From assembly GCA_024509875.1 (NCBI GenBank), contig JAMPIV010018963.1:319001-383000 (forward strand): 64,000 nt of DNA, given 5' to 3'. Of the stretch, positions 55,378 to 64,000 are shown piece by piece. Both the position numbers and the translations under genes were made by a program. Below the pieces are notes generated by a model. That model made no database searches. It saw only the letters and a list, made by a program, of their open reading frames with translations, and had not been told where the DNA came from. This stretch comes from Oreohelix idahoensis. Its lineage: Eukaryota > Mollusca > Gastropoda > Stylommatophora > Oreohelicidae. How positions within the stretch are numbered: the first letter of the stretch is position 1; each line of letters begins with the position of its first letter.

Positions 55378-56759
55378 CTAGAAAATTTGAATAAGGATTT
55401 AACAAAAAGTTGTTATCACTGTTGTAATGGGATGAAAGTTTATAAAGGAGTTCACGTGGCAGCGTTAACGTTTAACTTATCTGCCAAGGCAGGTTCTGCT
55501 CCCGCTGATGGTTTGGTTCTTGGTAGACTGATCATGCTCGTCGCTGGTCAAGGTTGTTAGGGCGCAGCACGTTCCAAGAAATGTCAGGGAGTGTCTACAA
55601 AGTTGGTCCCTCGTCTTAAAGCTCAGGCCACTGTTCCCTTCTTGTTCCAGAGAAAGTACCCTCAACTGGTACCACCAACAACTATGTTAAAAGAGTAGAA
55701 ACAAAACGCTCTCCTGAGTATTGCGTTTCCCGACACATAATTATGTGTCCCCTTCTCTCCATTCCACAATCCCATCTACCTCAGAATTTACCCTCGATGA
55801 GAATTAAACTTAACTCCTCGATGGAAAACTTCCTTTACATTTAAATTGAATAGCTTTATCTTTATTTTACATTTAAATGAAAAGGTTAATAGTACAGATA
55901 GAATATGTTTAGATTTACATTTCCACTGATTGAAAAGTGTTCACAATATAAACTGAATATGTTTTCATTTGTATCTACACTTGTTGAACAGTTTGAAACT
56001 TTCACTAATTTTAACGTGAATATGTTTACATAGACATTTACACTGGTGAAAATGTAAAAAGTATTCTTAGAAAGTGCATCATTTCTTTCATCTTTCCCTG
56101 TCTGCTCCATACGGAACTTGGGACTACTATTCTTTTAGTTCACTTTAAGAATCTAGCGTTAAAGCAGTCACCAGCCCTTGCAGTGATGGTTCATGAAATT
56201 ATCATTCTATACGCTGAGGTTGCCAGCCTAAAATGACTTGGACGTCCACTAACGATTTTCACATATTAATATTCACATGGCAATATATACATATTAGTTC
56301 ACATGTTAGTAATGAACAATATAAAATATAAAATGCACAACTTACGCCAATCCTGGATCACAAACGTTTTGCTTAGATGAATAAAGGCACGGGCAGATGC
56401 CTTAATTTGCACGTGTTCTTGGGGTCGTTACGTTTACAAGATAATTCCCTCTATGACTCCGTGTGTTTCAGTTTCCTCAGATTCCAGTTCCTGATTAAAA
56501 TGGTAGAATTTTTCCTGGGCTGTGTAAGTCCTTCCAAAATACTCCAATAAAAGTCCGGCTTGATAAATGCAATTCTGAATTCTATCTCCTGGCAAGGTCT
56601 GGTTGTAGTCTTGGCAAGCGATTTCTCACAGTGAACTAGACTTGCAAAAATTGTCAGATTATATTGCAAGTCTGCCCCCGCATTTGTTTGTTACGAGGCT
56701 AAGAAAGCGCCAATTGTTTTCAAAAATGCGTGTCGTGTGGAGAAATTTAAAATTATTTC

Positions 56760-57990
56760 CTAGATGGAAAAATTATGTGCATGATTGATGCCTTCTTTTT
56801 GTGTATCCTTAACACTCACGGGTAGTCATCAGGTTCTACTTCGGTTGAGTGAGTACGCACCAACTTATGTTGATGTTAGTTTTTATAAATGTCTTCTGTC
56901 ACGCACGAATATGCACAATTTGGTAGATGAATTCGTGCGCGTTTGTGTCCAAGCAAGAGAGATGACGTCAGGGGTTAAAAAAAAGGGAAGCCAGCATCTC
57001 ATGCCAGACATTGAGTCTGTTACCTATATTTCTATATATACCCAGTGTGTTGGGTTAAGTATTCTTCTGGTACAATGACTTCCTGGTAGAAGCCATTGTC
57101 GGCTTACACTACACGTAAGTCCGAACCAGTTTTGGTAAGAAGTGAATTGTTTACTTGAACTTTCGTGTCACCATCCTTCGTTGGCATCTAGCTAGCACCT
57201 TTCTGCAAAGGGGTGTTATAATGGATCAACGGGGACTTTCACTGAAAGCATTTTAATATTATAAAGGATTCAAGGCTTCATCCTTTACGGTTTATCGACT
57301 TGTAATATTATGTGGATTGCCGTCGCACGAGTCACGGCGACGAAGAGAGGTTAGCCAAGCACTAGGACATAGCCTTCGTTGTTTATATTATATGCAAGTA
57401 TATATGGATCTACCATGTCAGGGGTACCAAGCTACTAAAGTACCCGACCAGAATTGTAGGACAGAATCAATATATTCATTCCAAGATTTTATAGTTGAAT
57501 AGTCCTAACGGTCATGACATTGACGCAAGGTCAAACCCTGATCTTATGTGAGGAAGTTATTATGATGCCTGTACCATGCCTATATATATGCTACATGTAC
57601 GTTTGCTGTGGAATCCATGTTGAAGTACTGTAACCTGTAGTCGTCAACGTATTTCGTCCTAAATAAATTATGATGTCAGTAAACATAACGAGTTCGTCCC
57701 TATACACATTGGCACTCGTTGACGAGCCTGTTTGTTACAGCTTATCCTAGCTTCACGTATCAGGAGAGAAACATTCGCGTTCTTATTCTCAAGTACAAAG
57801 AGCATCGCCCGTGTTGGACCGTTGTCACTACGACACCATCAACATCTTCTGGTCAGCGGTTCACACCCCAGTAAAAGCGAGGCTACAATGATGCAGAGGT
57901 CACTTCTCTCATATATGGTAATAAAACATCCGATTGCCTGGCAGGCACACTCACTGACACATCGGTAAACTCATACGGCAATGTGTGTCA
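56760..57990. other. about 1.2 kb in LTR-B copy 2 without counterpart in copy 1
   Basis: Copy 1 has only about 280 bp between the flanking homologous segments (21260-21540). I see no ORF with a known domain and no clear terminal repeats here. It may be an insertion or sequence lost from copy 1. Confidence 0.55.
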
Positions 57991-58589
57991 GATGTAACAA
58001 CTGATTACTTTCATTTAAAGTAATGTCTTCGAGAAAGTCGGACAGGAAACGATTATGTTATTTATGTCCATAAGGTGTCTTTCAGACGAAAAATCTCGTT
58101 ATCTGTCACTTGAGCACACACAACCCGTCTCTTTACCACCTTAGCGAAGACGCACCCTTGCTTTATCAGCGATTAAACAAATACGCTGGGGCGATTTTAC
58201 TGTTAATCTGTCGCGGCCAAGGTTTGGTACACGAGAGTTTACCTACATGACTGCCGTTTCAATAATGCATCACCTGTCTACTATATCAGCAGGGATGGGC
58301 AGGTAAACAGACAAGACGAGTTATTACTAAAAGGAGTGTAAGAATGAAAGTACAAAATATCTGCTACATAGCAGAGAAAGAAAGAAGTGCTCACCATGGA
58401 AAAGCACGCAATTAGTCAGTACATCAATTTAAAATGAGTACTGCCAGAGTGAAAGACAGATCCATAAGGGGTCGCCCCAAATCCTTCTCGTGACAGCAGA
58501 GTGCATGAACTCCGTTGCACCTGCGAGAATCACAATGTATGTGTATAGGAATCACACATTCTATTAATATTTTTGTGGTGGGTAGGTTT

Positions 58590-58869
58590 CTAATTTTTAA
58601 ATTTTGCCAGGGCAGCGGCCTTTTGGCCTACTCTTTACGATTCCCAACTCTTAATGTGCACACCGGACTTCCTTTTTTTTGTTAGCCCTTATCCGAGAAT
58701 GCTAGGCATCCGATCTTACTACCCGGGAGACCAGGGGGGAGTATGACATCATTAGGACCACTGGTCCTGAAAAAACATTTCCATAAATTATATTTCCTTA
58801 ACTTGGAATCGAACCCGGTACCTCTAGAACTAGAGGCGGACGCCATACCTCTGAGCCACTCTGACCCCC
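58590..58869 (-). mobile_element. tRNA-derived SINE (second family)
   Basis: The minus-strand head GGGGGTCAGAGTGGCTCAG carries an A box TGGCTCAGAGG (58848-58858) and a B box GGTTCGATTCC (58805-58815), 32 bp apart. The body continues GACCAGTGGTCCTAATGATG and an A-run near 58675. The 3' boundary is uncertain and I did not find a target duplication. It does not fold as a complete tRNA (no acceptor 3' strand), so it is a SINE rather than a gene. Confidence 0.72.
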
Positions 58870-59300
58870 ATGTTGGGTAAAGAATGCATGCCCTGATTGA
58901 GGCGCGAAATTCTCATGTGGTCCTTTCATTCATTTTCATTTTGCTGCAAAAGTTCGGAAACAGTGAGGCATGAAAACAGAGAAATTTGTATCTATGATAA
59001 GCAATGAGGCATCACTGGCACATTTATAAATACATGATGGAGACATTTATTCATACTTACCCAAACCGCTTTATATAAGTGGGGAAAATTCCAGAAATGT
59101 TGTTCCCCGAAAAGCAACAGAGCAGGATTATTTCAACAACAACAAAATATCCCGCGCCATGAATATGTCGGGAACAAATTGCGTTTGTTTCAACAGACGC
59201 ACAATTTATTTCTCTTCTTGAAAAAAAAGCCATGAGAAAAGGCTGCAACTTTAACGGGACAGGATAAGACTAACATCACAGATATGATAATTAAAGTGGT
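58870..59300. other. no recognised feature
   Basis: Unique-looking sequence. The small open frame at 59057-59248 (minus) has no domain. Confidence 0.45.
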
Positions 59301-59586
59301 GAGGTTTATAGATATTATTTAATAGATAGCTTAACGTAGAGATTTATGTAAGTTATGATCAGATAGTTTTTAATTGAGATTTACATAAGTTATTAATAGG
59401 AAATTTACAGCTGAGATTTACATAATTTATTTCACAAATATTTTGTAGTTGAGATTTACAGAAAATATTATCAGATAATTTATCGCTAAGATTTGCAGAA
59501 GTCATTGAACAAATAATCGAAATATGATATACATATGTTATTAACAGATAATTTATCGTTGAGATTTACATATGCTATTGAACAAG
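59301..59586. repeat. AT-rich minisatellite, period about 38 bp, left part
   Basis: Degenerate units of the form GAGATTTACATAAGTTATT..AGATAATTTATCGTT. Interrupted at 59587 by the solo LTR. Confidence 0.8.
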
Positions 59587-62500
59587 TGTCACAGTGACTA
59601 TTAATTTATTTTTTACCATCACGTCCGATTCTTTTTAATACTCTTAATGTTCTGGTTTCCTTGTCGTTTTATATTTTCTTTCCTACCTTCGTGGCCCTAT
59701 TTTTTCACCTTTTCAAACCCCACCCGCGGTTTATTTACGTTCTGGCCTTCAACGGTCAGCGTAGCGGTAACGTAATGTTATCTAAACGTACCTGTGGTTC
59801 GTTTGACCAGAGAAACATTCCTCTAGGTTCTTTAAGTCTTTGATCGCGTTGAACGAGCGAACGGGTTTCTGTGAAGACACGGCTCGTTAGCAGGGACCAA
59901 TCTTTTACGGTCGGTAAAATAGTTTGATCTTCGAAACAAGGGGGAGATAACAATCGCGGTCAGTCTCTGGGTTTTGCCCCTTAGACGAGTTAGAGCTCTC
60001 ATAATATTATGCATGTCTCTACCTGAAGGAATTTTCTTGCGGTTGTTGACTTCTGATGTCTCTAGATTAAACCTTGTCTTACTCCTCATTACGCTTTACG
60101 CCGATACATCTGTAGAATCAGGCTATGCAGGTGTCCCAGGGTAGCGTTGGTTATAGCTATAAATCTGGTTAGTCTTAATAGATTAACACACTCGTGAATA
60201 TTTTCCTGGCCCGAGATGGACCATCATGAGATAAGGCAGACTTTAACACAGAACTAAATGTTAAGGCCTATCTCTAGTCATTTTTCGGGGTGAGTTGACA
60301 TGTCTTATTAATATATAAATATTCATGTTAGCTTTTTATATATCTGATAGGAATGTGAAGTGAATTCATTTTTGAGGATTTCTCCCGGTAAATTTAATTC
60401 AGTGATAATGTAGCGCTGTCTACGGCCTTGGTTAAGTGGTGCTTAAACTGTTACGGTTTATAATGGGAAATGATAAACTTACAATAACAGATACTAGGCG
60501 TAGAATCAGTTCATACAATGCTTACCATTGGGTTAAGAGTCAGCAAAATTAACTGTCATTTCTGCAAGATAAGGTCAGAGGTGTGGATCATTCACTTAAC
60601 ACTGAATTATAGGAGAAAGTCACTGATTCCTTTTTGATAGATATTTCTAGTGGCAAGGGAGAATCATTTTATGCTTACTTGTGTGGCTAGGCACTAGTCT
60701 ATAACTTTCACAGAAAGCAGTCACCAGGCATAGATATAATTATATCTTATGATTCAGCCACAGCTGTATTATTATAGCAAGAACATTGCATTTTCTATGT
60801 ACTCATTTTGTGGAATGTTAATATATTTCCCCAAGGGGACATATGATTTACTTGTGTAATGTCACATGCTGTAATCTGTTTATGTAATTCATTTAATGTT
60901 GTAAGATGAATAAGCATATTCATTTAACTGTAACTACAAGGTTAGGTTTCCTGTATGTTTAGTTGGAAGAAGAGGAGTAGATTTTGCTGTCAGAACATTT
61001 ACTGACAGGTACCTGGGTGTACAAAATATATTAAGCCTATGCGGGCACATGCTATAATTGATAGAGTGGAAGGAGCGGAGCATAACTGGTTATAAAACAT
61101 TAGAGTGATTTTGTTGTTGCTTGATGTAAAGGGTGTCTTTTTTTGGGTCTCAGTTTCGGGGATACCGAATTGCTAGAGTCAAGTCTCCAGTCAGGCGAAG
61201 AATGTCATATACTCTTCGGTCTAGAGGGATTCTGAATACAGCTAGCAATCACGAGTCGTCGTCCCCATTCCTGAACCTAAACCCTTTGTCAACGCCAAGT
61301 TAAGCTCACGCAGTGCAACGAGCCAACGCTAAATCTGAAATCATCTCAGGCAGTAGTAGTTCTCTACTCGCCTATTGGATTACCAGTCAGAGCATTGCGG
61401 CGTCCAGAATATCAAAACCGCCCAGCATGTCTATAGCAGAATCTGATATCACCCGCCTTTGTGTGCCTAAACGGGGCACTCAGCCAAACCACAGCCAAAC
61501 CAGTTTAAACCGGATTTAATGCCAAGCAAGCAATAGCGCCGGATAAGAGCGCCTGGTTCTCTTCGTCCCCAAATAACTTCGTCTGGTGTAGTTCTGGGTT
61601 ATGAAAACCTCGCACTTAGGAGCGGCCAGCAAGAGAAATAGACAGAGTTCCAGCCCCCTCGCGCAATTAGGGGTCACCAACGTTTAGCACCAACAAGGAA
61701 AGTTTTGTAGGCTTATTCCCTCACCTTGAGGGAATCTACATGTAAGACACTTTTCTGGAGCTAGCACCTTTGGTCCCACGAAAGAGGACTGGCTGTCGCT
61801 CAGTTTGTTTATTTGGTCAGCAGAAGATAAACAGCGTCTTCCAGCCCCTCACGCAATTAGAGGTCACAAACGTTTAGCACCAACAAGGAAAGTTTTGTAG
61901 GCTTATTCCCTCACCTTGAAGGATCTACATGTAAGACACTTTTCTGGAGCTAGCACCTTTGGTCCCACGAAAGCGGACAGGCTGTCGCTCAGTTTGTTTA
62001 TTTGGTCAGCAGAAGATAAACAGCGTCTTCCAGCCCCTCACGCAATTAGAGGTCACCAACGTTTAGCACCAACAAGGAAAGTTTTGTAGTTTTATTCCCT
62101 CGCCTTGAAGGATCTACATGTAAGACACTTTTCTGGAGCTAGCACCTCTGGTCCCACGAAAGCGGACAGGCTGTCGCTCAGTTTGTTTATTTGGTCAGCA
62201 GAAGATAAACAGCGTCTTCCAGCCCCTCACGCAATTAGAGGTCACCAACGTTTAGTACCACCGAGGAAAGTTTTGTAGGCTTATTCCCTTACCTTGAAGG
62301 ATCTACATGTAAGACACTTTTCTGGAGCTGGCACATTTGGTCCCACGAAAGCGGACAGACTGACACGCAGTTTTATTCATTTGGTAAACCAGAGGTAAAT
62401 AGTCTTCCAGCCCACCTCGCGCAATTAGAGGTCACCAATGATAGCAGCAACAAGGAAAGTTTTGTAGGCTTATTCCCTCGCCTTGAAGGATCTACATGTA

Positions 62501-63022
62501 AGACACATTTCTGAAACTATTACATTTGGTCCCACGAAAGCGGACGGACTGACACTCAGTTTATTCATTTCTCTGTGTTCTACAGGTTTTATGATCGGTT
62601 GTGTGTCCGTGTTGTGGGTGTATTTGGCATATTTTGATTATTGATGATTATTGATGAGTATTATGCTGTGTGTGATGAGATGCATTAATTTCATGCTTTT
62701 CTTCTTTAATAAAGTTTACACATTTATTAATGCGCTGTTCACGACTCTTTCATCCATAATTAACTTGTTTTAGCTCTTTACTATAATCTCTATGTTTGAT
62801 AAGAGAAAAGAGTGAGAGCAGGAGGTGCTTAGACAGTAAAAGTGAGTTGAGGCTTGGAGAGAGAGATCATTTTGATAAATCTTCTTCCAGGTTGTCTCAA
62901 GTCCATCTTCTATTTACACCTTTCTATGTGTAATCTATAACTCTGTCAGTCCACTATCCCTTGTCGATTTCACTACTATTGTCCAACTCGACAAATACTC
63001 TACACTTTACTCAACCACGACA
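59587..63022 (+). repeat. solo LTR of the non-coding LTR family
   Basis: 3,436 bp, starts TGTCACAGTGAC, ends ACCACGACA, flanked by ACAAG (59582-59586 and 63023-63027). Homologous to the LTRs at 25200 and 38423 but more diverged. It is longer mainly because a 190-bp unit is present five times. Poly(A) signal AATAAA at about 62708. There is no interior and no second LTR. Confidence 0.93.
61650..62580. repeat. five tandem copies of a 190-bp unit inside the solo LTR
   Basis: Units start with CCAGCCCC at 61650, 61841, 62030, 62219 and 62407. Each runs through a GGTCACCAACGTTTAGCACC block, AAGGAAAGTTTTGTAG, TCTACATGTAAGACACTTTT, GGTCCCACGAAAG and the CTGTCGCTCAGTTTGTTTAT block. The LTRs of the 25.2-50.0 kb element have two units. 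Confidence 0.95.
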
Positions 63023-63225
63023 ACAAGTAATCTATGGTTGAGGTTTACATAAATTAAAATCAGAATATTTATCAATGCTATTTACATAAGTTATTGAATA
63101 GATAATTTATCGTAGAGTTTTTACAGATGTTATTATAAGATAATACTTTGTTGAAAATCACAGAAAGTATTGAACAAGTAATTTATATTGAAATTTACAG
63201 AAGTTATTAGATATATAAATATCGA
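63023..63225. repeat. AT-rich minisatellite, right part
   Basis: Continuation of 59301-59586 after the solo LTR (TTGAGGTTTACATAA, ATTTACATAAGTTATTGAAT, GAAATTTACAGAAGTTATT). Confidence 0.8.
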
Positions 63226-64000
63226 TGATATTGTAAAGAAAGGTGTTATTATTGTTTGAAGAATAAGATATCCTGGACACAAAGTTGTATCAGGTGATAC
63301 CAGGATAGTGCCAGATAAGAGACTGGGCTTATAAGCAATACCCCCTTCTCTGAAAAGAGTAAAGGTGTATAGACATCACAGGTAAGATCAAGCTGTATAA
63401 GTTCCTATTTATAATGATAGTGTATTATCCTAGGTTCCTAAATGCTCCTCTCCAGATCCTCCTCTGTTTATAATGTTAAGCTCTGCTAGGGGTATTAAAC
63501 TACACTATTTACCAACAAGAAATGTAACTTAACTTAAATAATTCAAGTAAGTCTGTTGGTAAATATTTACAATTTATTTTATACAAATTTTTCTTTTCTT
63601 TGTGAAAATCTTTCACTGAACTCAAAATTTGATTACAACATTAAATGAAGAAAATCACTTGTAAAATGTTCAAAATTATCAACAGTCTTTAAATTGGTAA
63701 GAAAGTTCTTCTCTCATGGCTGAACTCAATCTGGTTGTAGACTGTCTGAATTTTAGGATCAATAAAAGTTTCTCAGTTACTGAATTTCTGTCAATTACTG
63801 ACCAGGAATTAGTCTATCTAATTGCACTGACTTTTCCTCATTAACTACTGTCTTAGATGGCTTAATTATTGTGGTCTATCTGGTTCTACACTGAACAGCA
63901 GCCTTGTTTGGCCACTTATCTCCTTTTCTTATGTAAAAGCCTGTCTCACTTCTGTTCTGGAAAGAAGATTCTTCCAGGCCTTGGATACTGGGTGGCTGTC
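63226..64000. other. no recognised feature
   Basis: AT-rich. No ORF, repeat boundary or RNA gene that I can support. Confidence 0.45.

Larger units (their letters stand above)
54826..58495 (-). repeat. LTR-B family, copy 2: solo LTR with 5-bp target duplication
   Basis: Flanked by GCAGA (54821-54825 and 58496-58500). On the minus strand it begins TGTCACGAG and ends CCGTCACA. The tips resemble an inverted repeat; copy 1 starts TGTGACGG, the exact complement. Inverted relative to copy 1. There is no internal region or second LTR, so it is a solo LTR, probably left by LTR-LTR recombination. It is about 1.2 kb longer than copy 1. Confidence 0.87.

Noticed and set aside
58805..58870. A functional tRNA gene
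   Set aside because: A and B boxes are present but the acceptor strand and a complete cloverleaf are not; the body continues as a SINE.
61650..62580. CRISPR-like array
   Set aside because: The 190-bp units are contiguous with no distinct spacers, inside an LTR of a eukaryotic element.

Overview
This 64-kb window is eukaryotic nuclear DNA made almost entirely of transposable elements and tandem repeats. I recognise no intact host gene, no rRNA or functional tRNA gene and no CRISPR array. The mix (Ty3-type LTR elements, RTE-like and CR1/Jockey-like LINEs, tRNA-derived SINEs, pogo/Tigger, mariner, Tc1 and hAT DNA transposons) points to an invertebrate metazoan. A lophotrochozoan, perhaps a gastropod mollusc, is my best guess, but that is inference from element style only.

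Layout. 1-1.7 kb: broken pogo/Tigger transposase with one terminal repeat. 2-3 kb: GGTT and CAGA microsatellites and a LINE tail. 3.3-4.6 kb: nearly intact mariner. 5.5-7.7 kb: RTE-like LINE and a SINE-like repeat between TA microsatellites. 7.8-15.3 kb: Ty3-type LTR element 1, bounded by AGAGA target duplications. It is decayed and hosts a SINE, a LINE fragment and an internally deleted mariner. 17.7-20.2 kb: CR1/Jockey-like LINE next to an unidentified acidic ORF. 20.8-23.2 and 54.8-58.5 kb: two inverted copies of a long LTR family (LTR-B). 24.3 kb: small hAT MITE.

25.2-50.0 kb is a nest. A non-coding LTR element with about 2.88-kb LTRs and only 610 bp between them sits inside a GAT-rich microsatellite. 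Its 5' LTR was later invaded by Ty3-type element 2 (9.7 kb, minus strand). Its 3' LTR was invaded by element 3 (8.4 kb, minus strand) and by a 261-bp LINE tail, and element 2 carries a SINE-like insertion in pol. Each of these insertions is bounded by a target-site duplication that I could read. Subtracting them leaves two LTRs of equal length. 50.0-52.06 kb: the rest of the GAT microsatellite. 52.3-53.8 kb: Tc1 element with an intact transposase. 59.6-63.0 kb: solo LTR of the same non-coding family, inserted in an AT-rich minisatellite.

Main point. Elements 2 and 3 have Ty3/Gypsy-type domains in the order gag, protease, integrase, reverse transcriptase, RNase H. The integrase lies upstream of RT, as in Ty1/copia and as known for the Gmr1 group. 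All three gag regions lack a visible CCHC knuckle and instead share a C-X2-C-X13-C-G-H motif just before the protease.
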